From positions 930,001 to 994,000 of the forward strand of contig NZ_WIRE01000001.1 of NCBI RefSeq assembly GCF_009601165.1: 64,000 nucleotides of DNA, read 5' to 3'. A program made the position numbers and the translations under genes. The notes below the pieces were generated by a model that saw only the letters and a list, made by a program, of their open reading frames with translations, did no database searches and was not told the DNA's origin. Shown one piece after another: positions 53,668 through 61,240 of the stretch (position 1 is its first letter; each line of letters starts with the position of its first letter). The DNA comes from Alcanivorax sediminis (GTDB lineage Bacteria; Pseudomonadota; Gammaproteobacteria; Pseudomonadales; Alcanivoracaceae).

Positions 53668-56262
53668 ATGCGCAACCGGCTGACACTGGACCAGCGCCGC
53701 TATCTGGCCGAGCACATTTCGGTGCTGCTGCTGGTGGCGGGGCTGAGTATCTTGCTCAGTGTCAGTGGCGCACTTTCCTTTGTTGATCGCTACATCTACG
53801 ACAACCTGATGCAAACGCTGCCGGATGATCCGGCCAGCGATGTGGTGATTGTCGGCATTGATGAATACAGCTTGCGCGAGATTGGACGCTGGCCCTGGGA
53901 CCGCAAGGTGCATGCCCAGATCATCGACCGGCTCACCGAGATGGGGGCCCGTGCGGTGCTGATGGATTTGATTCTGTCAGAGCCGGATCGCAACAACCCG
54001 GATTCAGATCAGGCGCTGGTGGATGCCATGGCGGCCAACGGCCATGTCTACTTGCCAGTGCATGTGGAGCAATTACGCGCCGGCGGCCAGCTCATCGAAG
54101 TGTTGCCTTATTCTCCCTTTGCCCGAGCCGCTGCCGGACTGGGCCACGTGGATCTGGAGCTGGACGACGATGGGGTGGCCCGGTCCGTGTATATGCGTTC
54201 CGGCATCGGCCAGGCCTGGTGGCCGCACATTACCCAGACCTTGCTGATTCATGAAGGGGAAATGGCAGAAAACCGCTTCCCTTCGGATCAGGGCGAAGAG
54301 TTTTCCGGTCTCGCCAATGTGCGGCGTTACCACCGCTATATTCCGTTTGTCAGCGGTCCCAACAGTTACCCGCAAATCTCCGCTGTGGAGCTCCTGGAAA
54401 ACCTGATCCCTGAACAGTTGATCCGTGACCGCATTGTGTTGGTGGGCGCCACGGCTGCGGGTCTGGGTGACATGCTGCCGACCCCGGTGGCCAACAGCGG
54501 CGAGCTGATGGCGGGGGTGGAGATCAATGCGAATTTGCTCGATGCCCTGCGCAGCGACACCCTGATCCGCGAACTCAACATGCCCAGCGTGCTGGTGCTT
54601 AGCGCGCTGCTGGCGCTGCTCGCTCCGCTACTGTTGCCCTATGTGCTACCGCGCTGGAGCATTCCGCTGGTGGCCGCCATCATGCTGTCGTGCATGCTGG
54701 TGAGCATGGTGATGTTGATCACCCTGCGATTGTGGTTCCCGCCCGCCGCCGCCATGACGGCGGCGCTGATGGGCTACCCGCTGTGGACCTGGCGCCGCCT
54801 GGAATACTCCCTGTCGTATATGCGCAAGGCGCTGGAGCGGCTGTCGGAATACAGCGAGCTCAACCGACGTCTCACTCGTTCAGCGTCACTGGAGCAATTT
54901 GGCGTGATGCTGGATCGCGTATTGCCGGTCCGGGCCTGGCAGCTGTATGGCCTGGAGACGCCATTGTCCGGTGGCGAGAAACTGGCTGCTTCCGAATGGA
55001 AAGGGCAACTGGCGCGCCAATATCGCTTCCGTTATGAGGGGCGCCGTTGTGAGCTGCAGCTGGTCTGGCACCAGGGGCTGGATGCCGATACCTACGATTA
55101 CTGGGTGCACGCCATGTTGGTGCGCATCCGCTCCGGTGTGCCCAGCGCCGGTCCGCGCTATGAGGTACTGGAAAATCACATCGACAGGTTGCGCCGCGAA
55201 GAAGAGCGTCAGGAGGCCCTGACCCGTTTTTTCCAGGTGACACTGGCGCAGATCCGCGAAGGGGTGGTCATTGCCGATGCCTGTGGCGGTATTGTGTTTG
55301 CCAACCCCCAGGCGGCGTTGCTGCTGGGCGTGGATGCGGGGCGCCTCAACAGCGGCGATTTCCCGGTAACCGACATTGGCCGGGAGCTGGAGTTGCGTGA
55401 ACACGGCTGGGACGAGCTGCTGCGCCGCACGCTCAGCGAGGGTCGCAGCCAGCTGGAATGCCGCAACCGTCAGGGTGCCGACCTGTATCTGGATATGCTG
55501 CTGGTGCACGCTGGCGACAACCCGGGGCGGATGATGATCCTGTCGTTCAAGGATATTTCCGAGGTGAAGCTGGCCCTGCGTACCCGTTCGGAAATGCTAG
55601 ATTTTCTCTCCCACGATCTGCGTTCCCCCATGGTGTCGGTGCTGGCCCTGACCGAAAAAATGCGTCAGGGCAATCAAGGGGATGAACTGCCGCAGTTCCT
55701 CGATAACGTCCAGCACTATGCCCAGAAGAACCTGAACATTGCCGAGCAGTTCCTGCAGTTGGCCCGGGTGGAAGCGGTGGAAACCGTGGAAATGAATGAG
55801 CAGGACATGCTCGATGTGGTCGAAAGTGCCATTGATCAAGTGCAGATCCAGGCTCAGCAGCGCGATATCGTACTGCGCTTTGACTACGACCCGACTCAGG
55901 ATGTCTGGGTGCAGGGCAATAATGAGTTACTCGAGCGTCTGGTTGTGAACCTGCTCACCAATGCCATCAAATACAGCCATGAAGGCAGTTCCGTGGACGT
56001 GAAATTGTATGCGGACAATGGCCAGGTGTGTTGCGAAGTGCGTGACCGTGGCGTGGGCATTCCACCGGAATTCCAGGCGCGCCTGTTCCAGCGCTTTACC
56101 CGCGCCAGCACCAGCGGCGGCGCGGGTGTGCGTGGCGCGGGCATGGGATTGAGGTTCGTCAAGGTGGTCACCGAGCGTCACGGCGGAGATATCCGGGTGC
56201 AGAGTACGATCAACGAAGGCAGCCGGTTTACCCTGGTTTTACCTCGCATTGACATGGGGTAG
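53668..56262 (+). CDS. CHASE2 sensor histidine kinase
   Basis: The 864-residue kinase starts with a membrane helix followed by a large periplasmic CHASE2 domain (about 45-290, with VVIVGIDEYSLREIGRWPWDR) and about three membrane helices (SVLVLSALLALLAPLLLPYVL; LVAAIMLSCMLVSMVMLITL). A PAS-like domain, HisKA with the phosphoacceptor in LDFLSHDLRSPMVSVLALTEKM (about residue 650) and HATPase (NLLTNAIKYSHEG; DRGVGIPPEF; GAGMGLRFVKVV) follow. It starts three bases after the LysM-FecR gene, so the three proteins likely form one cell-envelope sensing system. Confidence 0.92.
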   Translation: MRNRLTLDQRRYLAEHISVLLLVAGLSILLSVSGALSFVDRYIYDNLMQTLPDDPASDVVIVGIDEYSLREIGRWPWDRKVHAQIIDRLTEMGARAVLMDLILSEPDRNNPDSDQALVDAMAANGHVYLPVHVEQLRAGGQLIEVLPYSPFARAAAGLGHVDLELDDDGVARSVYMRSGIGQAWWPHITQTLLIHEGEMAENRFPSDQGEEFSGLANVRRYHRYIPFVSGPNSYPQISAVELLENLIPEQLIRDRIVLVGATAAGLGDMLPTPVANSGELMAGVEINANLLDALRSDTLIRELNMPSVLVLSALLALLAPLLLPYVLPRWSIPLVAAIMLSCMLVSMVMLITLRLWFPPAAAMTAALMGYPLWTWRRLEYSLSYMRKALERLSEYSELNRRLTRSASLEQFGVMLDRVLPVRAWQLYGLETPLSGGEKLAASEWKGQLARQYRFRYEGRRCELQLVWHQGLDADTYDYWVHAMLVRIRSGVPSAGPRYEVLENHIDRLRREEERQEALTRFFQVTLAQIREGVVIADACGGIVFANPQAALLLGVDAGRLNSGDFPVTDIGRELELREHGWDELLRRTLSEGRSQLECRNRQGADLYLDMLLVHAGDNPGRMMILSFKDISEVKLALRTRSEMLDFLSHDLRSPMVSVLALTEKMRQGNQGDELPQFLDNVQHYAQKNLNIAEQFLQLARVEAVETVEMNEQDMLDVVESAIDQVQIQAQQRDIVLRFDYDPTQDVWVQGNNELLERLVVNLLTNAIKYSHEGSSVDVKLYADNGQVCCEVRDRGVGIPPEFQARLFQRFTRASTSGGAGVRGAGMGLRFVKVVTERHGGDIRVQSTINEGSRFTLVLPRIDMG

Positions 56263-56356
56263 GGCAGATTGGAATGTAAGGGGCCGGTTTTGGGGTGTTT
56301 GGAACCGGGCCTGCAGCGTCGGCGCCCCCATCACCAAAGCCGCAAAAAGATGCCAT

Positions 56357-56385
56357 TTTGTCCCCACGGCCAGAGCGGGTATAAT
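56357..56385 (+). promoter_or_regulatory. Sigma70-type promoter of the cytochrome c pair
   Basis: TTTGTC (56357-56362), a 17-base spacer and TATAAT (56380-56385) make a good promoter 51 bases before the first cytochrome start. Confidence 0.7.
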
Positions 56386-56435
56386 CGCCAACCGCACGCC
56401 CCTGAGGCGACTCACAGAACAGTAGAGGTGTAATT

Positions 56436-56903
56436 GTGAAAAAGATCCTGACAGCCAGCCTGGTACTGATTGCCGCCCTGTTTGCCGCCGGCAATGTGGC
56501 TGCCAAGAGCACCAAGGAAATTTCCCCTTACCCGCTGGGTGAGCGCTCCGTGTTCAGCGATCGTGCCATCGAAGAGCGTATCAAGCCGGTTGGTTCTGTG
56601 TGCGTCGAAGGTGAAGAATGTGGTACTGCAGCCCCTGCGGCGGCTGAAGTTGCCAGCGGCCCGCGCTCTGGCGATGCCGTTTACAACTCCGCCTGTGCTG
56701 CCTGTCACGCCACCGGCGCTGCTGGCGCACCCAAGACTGGCGATGTTGCTGCCTGGGCTCCCCGTATTGCCCAAGGCAACGCGACCCTGGTCAAGCACGC
56801 CATCAACGGCATCAACGCCATGCCCCCGAAAGGCATGTGCATGACCTGCTCCGACGACGAGATCAAAGCGGCCGTTGAGTACATGGTCAGCGAAAGCAAG
56901 TAA
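56436..56903 (+). CDS. Cytochrome c5-type protein, periplasmic
   Basis: The 155-residue protein has a signal peptide (MKKILTASLVLIAALFAAGNVAA), a ~60-residue linker, and a class I cytochrome c domain. The haem motif is CAACH in YNSACAACHATGAAG, with axial Met in INAMPPKGMCMTC and the second Cys pair typical of c5. It shuttles electrons to a terminal oxidase or peroxidase. It is followed two bases later by a lipoprotein homologue. Confidence 0.93.
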   Translation: MKKILTASLVLIAALFAAGNVAAKSTKEISPYPLGERSVFSDRAIEERIKPVGSVCVEGEECGTAAPAAAEVASGPRSGDAVYNSACAACHATGAAGAPKTGDVAAWAPRIAQGNATLVKHAINGINAMPPKGMCMTCSDDEIKAAVEYMVSESK

Positions 56904-56905
56904 GC

Positions 56906-57265
56906 ATGATCCGGATTCTGTTCGCAGCGGCGGCCCTGCTATTGGCCGCCTGCTCCGATAACGACTCCAGCAACAACGCCCCGGCTGCGGCTGCCAATCA
57001 GGCAGATCAACGCAGCGGGGCGTTGTTGTATCGCCAGTACTGCGTCAACTGCCATGGCAGCGGCGCAGGTGGCGCTCCTCAAGTAGGCAAGGACCACCGA
57101 CTCTACTGGTCCCACGAAGTGGAAGAAGAGGGCTTCGAAACCCTCGTCCAGGAAGCCATCCATGGCATCAATGCCATGCCTCCCCGCGGCAACTGCTACG
57201 ACTGTTCCGATCAGGAAATCCGCAACGCCGTCATCTACATGCTGCAGCTCAGCGCGGCGAAATAA
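56906..57265 (+). CDS. Cytochrome c5-type lipoprotein
   Basis: The 119-residue protein has a lipobox signal peptide (MIRILFAAAALLLAAC), a short disordered linker and a c5-like haem domain: CVNCH in YRQYCVNCHGSGAGG, axial Met in INAMPPRGNCYDC. It is a paralogue of the soluble cytochrome just upstream, in the same operon, but membrane-anchored. It could pass electrons between a membrane donor and the soluble form. Confidence 0.93.
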   Translation: MIRILFAAAALLLAACSDNDSSNNAPAAAANQADQRSGALLYRQYCVNCHGSGAGGAPQVGKDHRLYWSHEVEEEGFETLVQEAIHGINAMPPRGNCYDCSDQEIRNAVIYMLQLSAAK

Positions 57266-57657
57266 AAACCAGCTGGCAGTTTCAAGCTACAAGGTGCGAT
57301 CGGGCGCCAAGTTGGCGGTGGGGCCGTGCCCGCGATCTGACGTTTGTATTCGCTCGCTCCTTTAAATCTCTCTCCAAGCTGCTGTTTTCACTCGCGCGCA
57401 AGTTGAATATGTAGGACATGGCTTACATATTTTTGTAAGTGATTGGGTTAGGTTGTTTTCTTGCCAAAGCAGATGCAAGAAAAGTCCGATTAAAAATTCC
57501 CGTTCAACACGCAAGTGCAAGAAAAGTCTGTTGAGAGTGATTCTTGCCTGTGGGGTAAGTCACTGATTGGCAGGCAATTTGATGTACTTCTTGCGGGCGG
57601 GAAGATCGGGGATATACAGCAAAATGTTATATCGCATCTGCAATTGAATAAACTGTT
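57266..57657. other. Gene-free AT-rich left boundary of the cassette array
   Basis: No gene was found. A heptamer-like piece (TTTCAAGCTACAAGGTGC) lies near 57278. Further right are a direct repeat TGCAAGAAAAGTC at 57474-57486 and 57516-57528, an inverted partner TTTTCTTGC at 57456-57464, and an inverted pair TTGCCTG/CAGGCAA at about 57544-57576. AACTGTTATGTG at the right edge resembles an integron core site. Base composition drops sharply compared with the left flank. No integrase gene is present. Confidence 0.6.
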
Positions 57658-57671
57658 ATGTGAGAGTGGAC

Positions 57672-58124
57672 ATGTCTGAGAGGCTTGCGCTTTTTATTTT
57701 GACTATCTTGTTTCCTATTGCCGCATCAGCGGGAGCTTGGGGAGTGGGGAGCTACGATAACGATATGGCTCAAGATTGGTACCTGGATATCCAGGGGGCG
57801 CCAATTCGGGGAATTATCATAGAGCGTGCCTTTGATGTGCCGCCGGTTGGTTATCTTGACGTGGACGAATGCTCAATCGTATTTGCTGCAGCAGAGATTA
57901 TTGTTGCAAAAAGAACGGGTGACCTAGGGAGTATCCCGTTCGACGGTAATGAGTGGATTCTATCATTGGATAGCCCGAGTAACTTGCTTCTTGAAAAGGC
58001 GAGATTAGCAATCGGCTATTGTCTGGACGAAGCGAGGTCTGAATTGGCAGGGCTGTGGAAAGATAGTCAGTACTTTGATGCTTGGCGACTCGGAGCCGAG
58101 ACCATGACTAAGCGGCTACAGTGA
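57672..58124 (+). CDS. DUF4259-like protein (integron cassette 1)
   Basis: The 150-residue protein has a signal peptide (MSERLALFILTILFPIAASA) followed by GAWGVGSYDNDMAQDWYLDI, the characteristic start of DUF4259 proteins, and a helical C-terminal part. DUF4259 has no known function. A GTG at 57660 would add four residues. It sits between an integron core-like site and attC1, is AT-richer than the flanking chromosome, and is read in the cassette orientation. Confidence 0.75.
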   Translation: MSERLALFILTILFPIAASAGAWGVGSYDNDMAQDWYLDIQGAPIRGIIIERAFDVPPVGYLDVDECSIVFAAAEIIVAKRTGDLGSIPFDGNEWILSLDSPSNLLLEKARLAIGYCLDEARSELAGLWKDSQYFDAWRLGAETMTKRLQ

Positions 58125-58128
58125 AAGC

Positions 58129-58197
58129 ACATAACAAGCGCATGTTGCGGATAAATTTCCGCTGTGCTCCAAATTTCCGCAAATGCGGGCGTTAACT
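58129..58197 (+). repeat. attC-like recombination site 1
   Basis: The left core ACATAACAA, inner complementary segments TTGCGG/CCGCAA and the right core GGGCGTTAACT (GTT at 58191) give the imperfect palindrome of an integron attC site. It lies five bases after the stop of the DUF4259 gene. Confidence 0.7.
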
Positions 58198-58220
58198 GGT
58201 TTCAGGAAAGGAAATCTGAG

Positions 58221-58517
58221 ATGTTGAAATTCTGGAAATGGCCAAAATTCTTACATGGAAGCGGTCATGATTATTACGAGCATCAGGAAACAAAGGAGCT
58301 ATACGGAAGACAATTACTAAATCTAAGCGAAAAGCTCCTTTGGGCAATGTTTGCCCCTTTTTTAGCTTTGGCAGTCAATCCAGAAAAGCTAGATATAATT
58401 GTTGTTGCTAGTGGAAGCTTGGGGATTTTTCTGTCTGGGCTATACCTTCGGCACCAGGGGCTGAAAATCATTGATGAGTCCAAGTGTGGGAAGTTAAAGA
58501 TCTACACCGGTGATTAA
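58221..58517 (+). CDS. Hypothetical small membrane protein (integron cassette 2)
   Basis: The 98-residue protein has a polar N-terminus (MLKFWKWPKFLHGSGHDYYEH) and two hydrophobic stretches (LLWAMFAPFLALAV; LDIIVVASGSLGIFLSGLYL). It is not recognised as a named family. AGGAAAGGAA lies upstream of the ATG at 58221. It is bounded by attC1 and attC2. Confidence 0.6.
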   Translation: MLKFWKWPKFLHGSGHDYYEHQETKELYGRQLLNLSEKLLWAMFAPFLALAVNPEKLDIIVVASGSLGIFLSGLYLRHQGLKIIDESKCGKLKIYTGD

Positions 58518-58518
58518 T

Positions 58519-58597
58519 GAGTTAACAAGAAAAAGGCAGCATCGCCCCTGCGGGGCTGGACCTCGCTCCGCTCGGCCGCTGCCGGCAGCGTTACATG
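58519..58597 (+). repeat. attC-like recombination site 2
   Basis: Left core GTTAACAA (58521-58528), complementary inner stems AAAGGCAGC and GCTGCCGGCAGC with a GC-rich hairpin between them, and right core GCGTTACAT (GTT at 58590). The 79-base span is a typical attC size. It begins immediately after the stop of cassette 2. Confidence 0.75.
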
Positions 58598-58619
58598 AAT
58601 CGCTCTTCAAGCTGGTTGC

Positions 58620-59129
58620 ATGAAGGAAGTTGAAAGGATTGTCAGGGTTGATCATGCAGGCGAAAGAGGCGCCATAGGGATCTATAGCGCCCAATTGCTT
58701 GTCGCTCGGGTTCTGTACAAAGATTTAGTGAAGGTGCTCGAAGAAATGCTAAGCCATGAGCGCGAGCATTACGCTACGTTCAATCGGATCCTTAAATCAC
58801 GAGGCATCCGCCACTGCTACGGATTGACTGTATGGGCATTAGGGGGTTGGGGGCTAGGAATAATTACAGCCCTTTTAGGCCGTAATGCTATCTGGGTCTG
58901 TACAAACTCAATAGAAACAGCTGTGCTGCATCATTTGCATTGGCAATTGTCGTTCTTGGAGCTTCATGATGCTGAAATACATGCTGCTGTTTTGAGCATC
59001 AAACAAGACGAAGAAGAGCACCAAGAGGTAGGGAAGGAAAATGGTGGGGATTCTATTGTCTATAAGCCAATTTTCTGGCTTGTTCAGTGGTCAACGAAGT
59101 TCGCTATTTGGCTTTCGAATAAGCTTTAG
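58620..59129 (+). CDS. Coq7/demethoxyubiquinone-hydroxylase-like diiron protein (integron cassette 3)
   Basis: The 169-residue protein matches the Coq7 family: IVRVDHAGERGAIGIYSAQ with the first Glu ligand, MLSHEREHYATFNRIL (ExxH), and a second half with ETAVLHHLHWQLSFLELHDAEIH and KQDEEEHQEVGKE (second ExxH). Chromosomal CoqF/Coq7 completes ubiquinone hydroxylation. Finding a family member in a gene cassette is unusual. It could be functional or act on another quinone or membrane substrate. It is flanked by attC2 and attC3. Confidence 0.8.
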   Translation: MKEVERIVRVDHAGERGAIGIYSAQLLVARVLYKDLVKVLEEMLSHEREHYATFNRILKSRGIRHCYGLTVWALGGWGLGIITALLGRNAIWVCTNSIETAVLHHLHWQLSFLELHDAEIHAAVLSIKQDEEEHQEVGKENGGDSIVYKPIFWLVQWSTKFAIWLSNKL

Positions 59130-59130
59130 G

Positions 59131-59180
59131 TTATGTAACTGTACGCTGCTGCCGACAATCGACAGAGCGCAGCGTTATGT
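59131..59180 (+). repeat. attC-like recombination site 3 (short)
   Basis: TATGTAACTGTACGCTGC on the left and GCAGCGTTATGT on the right are partly complementary, with the right core GTTATGT at 59174-59180. At about 50 bases it is near the lower size limit for attC sites. The ATG of the next gene lies inside the right core. Confidence 0.6.
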
Positions 59181-59554
59181 TTAAGAAAAGTGGATTGCAA
59201 AAGCGCAGAGAGATCAAAGCTGCTCGGGCAGAGAAGGCTCGTCATGGTGTGGTGGATGTCTACTGTGATGTGGCTCCGAAAGGTTCGTTGTTAGCGGATA
59301 AGAAAACTTTGAGGAAGGTGAACCCCTTGGGGCCTCTGCCAAACTTCTATGTTGATCGTCACTTTGAGTGTAAAGACTGTGGAAGTGATGAGATTTGGAC
59401 TGCCAAGCAGCAGAAGTGGTGGTATGAGGTGGCCAAGGGGTGCATTTCATCTGTTGCTGTCCGTTGCAGATCGTGCAGACATAAAGAAAAAATTAGAAAA
59501 GCAGAGTCCAGAAAGGTGCACCTTGTAGGCCTGGAAAAGAAACATAACAAGTAG
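59177..59554 (+). CDS. Zinc-ribbon protein, PF13451-like (integron cassette 4)
   Basis: The 125-residue protein has a basic N-terminal helix and a zinc-ribbon core: RHFECKDCGSDEIWTAKQQKWWYEVAKG followed by VRCRSCRHKEK. The WTAxQQKWWYEVAKG block is diagnostic of the PF13451 probable zinc-ribbon family. The start codon overlaps the integron core site, and no ribosome site precedes it, so translation may depend on the cassette junction or a leaderless transcript. Its own attC was later split by an IS3 element. Confidence 0.75.
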   Translation: MFKKSGLQKRREIKAARAEKARHGVVDVYCDVAPKGSLLADKKTLRKVNPLGPLPNFYVDRHFECKDCGSDEIWTAKQQKWWYEVAKGCISSVAVRCRSCRHKEKIRKAESRKVHLVGLEKKHNK

Positions 59555-59568
59555 CATAAGCTCGACCT
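59542..59568 (+). repeat. attC-like site 4, left half (split by IS; right half 60851-60876)
   Basis: With the IS3 element and one CCT copy removed, CATAACAAGTAGCATAAGC joins CGGCGGCTATGCCAGGTGTTATG. Outer arms CATAACA/TGTTATG are perfectly complementary and inner segments AGCATA/TATGCC nearly so, with right core GTTATGT at 60869-60875. The insertion has broken the site, so cassette 4 should no longer excise through it. Confidence 0.65.
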
Positions 59569-59620
59569 TGTAGTTCCCCCGCTTTAGTGGACACCTTCTC
59601 CTAACCAGAGGAGGTGGCAA

Positions 59621-59995
59621 ATGCCCCGATACAACAACCCGAGAAAGACCTGGCAATACTCCGCAGACTTCAAGGTAAAGGCCGTGGAACTGAGCTATCA
59701 GGATGGCATCCAGGTTCAACAAGTGGCGGCGGGTCTGGATATTCACCCAATGATGCTTTCTCGGTGGCGAAAGGAGTACCGGGAAGGCAAGATCAAACCT
59801 GATGGCCGTAAGCGTGTAGATGTGATGAAAAACAAGAAACTCCCCACTGCTGAGGAATTGAGAGAGCTCGATAAGCTCAGGCGGGATAATGCCCGTTTGC
59901 AGAAGGAGAATGACCTTCTAAAAAAGTGGCAACGGTATCTGGCGGATCGACATCAGAGCGATTTGGATTCATCCAGGAACACAGACGACAACTAG
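59621..59995 (+). CDS. IS3-family transposase OrfA
   Basis: The 124-residue protein has an N-terminal HTH (ADFKVKAVELSYQDGIQVQQVAAGLDIHPMMLSRWRKEY) and a C-terminal leucine zipper (LRELDKLRRDNARLQKENDLLKKW) for dimerisation. Near the end, CTAAAAAAGT contains the A-AAA-AAG slippery heptamer (59920-59926), so a -1 frameshift should fuse it to OrfB and produce the active transposase. Confidence 0.92.
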   Translation: MPRYNNPRKTWQYSADFKVKAVELSYQDGIQVQQVAAGLDIHPMMLSRWRKEYREGKIKPDGRKRVDVMKNKKLPTAEELRELDKLRRDNARLQKENDLLKKWQRYLADRHQSDLDSSRNTDDN

Positions 59996-60813
59996 GCGTC
60001 AGGTACCTTTGTAAGTGGCTGGGAGTGTCGCGCAGCGGTTTCTATGCGTGGCGTAAGCGAGAGACGTCCAGGCGGTCGCGAGAGGATGCCGCTCTTCTCG
60101 AAAAGGTACGCCGAGTCCATGAAGATTGCCGTGGCGTCTATGGAAGCCCGAGAGTGCATCAGGCCTTGCGTCAGCAGGGCATTCGGGTTGGCAGAAAGCG
60201 GGTTGAACGGTTGATGCGAGAGGCGTCGTTGGTCGGCAGAGTGGCCAAAATTTACCGAAGGGTGCCTGGGGTAGAGCGGTTCTACCAGCGTCACAAGAAC
60301 CTTCGCCTGAACACACCTGCTCCGAGCGGGGTCAATCAGCAGTGGGTGGGGGACCTCACTTATATAAAGGTTAATCGGGAATGGCGGTACCTTGCGGTGG
60401 TGCTGGATGTGTATTCCCGAAAGGTCATTGGTTGGTCGCTGGGAAGTAGGAAAACAGCTGAGCTTACGCTGAGGGCCTTGCGTCACGCCCTAAGGGTAAG
60501 AAAGCCGGCCCCGGGGCTGATATTCCATACAGATAGAGGTGTGGAATATGGCGCGTACTTGATCCAGAACGAGCTTGGAAGGCATGGTATCCGGCCGAGC
60601 ATGAACCGACCAAAGCAATGTACAGACAACGCACATATGGAATCCTTTTTCCATAGCATGAAAGCGGAAGTGATTCATGGTGTGTCGTTTAAAGATGAGC
60701 AAGAATTGAGAGCGGTTCTGCGTGGCTATATCAACCAGTTTTATAATCAGAAACGGTTACACTCTGGTATTGGGTATATGGCCCCGACAGAATACGAGAG
60801 AATGGCAGCGTAA
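59926..60813 (+). CDS. IS3-family transposase OrfB (DDE catalytic domain)
   Basis: The 295-residue frame has an HTH_21 region (RRVHEDCRGVYGSPRVHQALRQQG) and an rve-type integrase core. The DDE residues are in WVGDLTYIK, FHTDRGVEYG and DNAHMESFFHSMKAEVIHG, with the closing YINQFYNQKRLHSGIGYMAPTEYE. It is translated mainly through -1 frameshifting from orfA; the GTG at 59926 at the frameshift site is only a nominal start. Confidence 0.94.
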   Translation: MATVSGGSTSERFGFIQEHRRQLGVRYLCKWLGVSRSGFYAWRKRETSRRSREDAALLEKVRRVHEDCRGVYGSPRVHQALRQQGIRVGRKRVERLMREASLVGRVAKIYRRVPGVERFYQRHKNLRLNTPAPSGVNQQWVGDLTYIKVNREWRYLAVVLDVYSRKVIGWSLGSRKTAELTLRALRHALRVRKPAPGLIFHTDRGVEYGAYLIQNELGRHGIRPSMNRPKQCTDNAHMESFFHSMKAEVIHGVSFKDEQELRAVLRGYINQFYNQKRLHSGIGYMAPTEYERMAA

Positions 60814-60899
60814 AATGATGTGTGTCCATTTTATCGGGGGAAGATCACCTTCGGCGGCTATGCCAGGTGTTATGTGGTTTAACTATTAGGGCGATCGCA

Positions 60900-61190
60900 T
60901 TGTTTATTGTGTCTCTTACATATATCAAGCCGCTTGATGAAGTGGATCGGTTTATTCCTGAGCATATCGAGTTCTTGAATGAGCAGTATCGTTTGGGCAA
61001 TTTTCATCTTTCTGGACGTAAAGAACCTCGCACCGGCGGTGTCATCATTGCAGGGGTGAGTAATCGCTCTGAGTTAGACCAGCTGCTTGAGCAGGATCCT
61101 TTCTATCGCGAGGGCCTGGCCAGTTATGAGGTCACTGAATTTGTGCCAACAAAATCATCGCAGGGGCTAAAGTTCCTGGTTGAGATGTAG
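60900..61190 (+). CDS. YCII-related protein (integron cassette 5)
   Basis: About 96 residues from a probable TTG start: FIVSLTYIKPLDEVDRFIPEHIEFLNEQY matches the N-terminus of YCII-family proteins (ferredoxin-like fold, conserved His-Asp pair), with SGRKEPRTGGVIIAG and a C-terminal EVTEFVPTKSS. AGGG lies seven bases before the TTG. The function of YCII proteins is mostly unknown. It follows the right half of the IS-split attC, so it is the next cassette. Confidence 0.7.
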   Translation: MFIVSLTYIKPLDEVDRFIPEHIEFLNEQYRLGNFHLSGRKEPRTGGVIIAGVSNRSELDQLLEQDPFYREGLASYEVTEFVPTKSSQGLKFLVEM

Positions 61191-61194
61191 GTGT

Positions 61195-61234
61195 ACAACG
61201 CTGGCGTCGCCAGGAAATGCGTTCGCGTTGGCTG
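61195..61234 (+). repeat. Possible degenerate attC-like site 5 (array end)
   Basis: CAACGC (61197-61202) and GCGTTG (61226-61231) are perfect inverse complements, with GGCG-TCGCC between them. The span is only 40 bases, shorter than known attC sites. It lies just after the YCII stop and before a minus-strand gene of ordinary chromosomal composition, so it may mark the right end of the array. Confidence 0.35.
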
Positions 61235-61240
61235 GGTATT

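Larger units (their letters stand above)
59569..60847 (+). mobile_element. Complete IS3-family insertion sequence, 1279 bp
   Basis: The ends are TGTAGTTCCCCCG...TGGACAC (left) and its inverted counterpart TGATCTTCCCCCG...TGGACAC (right), with TG...CA termini. A 3-bp direct repeat CCT flanks the element (59566-59568 and 60848-60850), as expected for IS3-family target duplication. It carries overlapping orfA and orfB with an A6G slippery sequence. Both frames are open, so it looks intact and recent. It interrupts an attC-like site. Confidence 0.93.

Noticed and set aside
57266..57657. An integron integrase gene or fragment at the left of the cassette array
   Set aside because: Both strands are interrupted by stops and no tyrosine-recombinase motif was seen.
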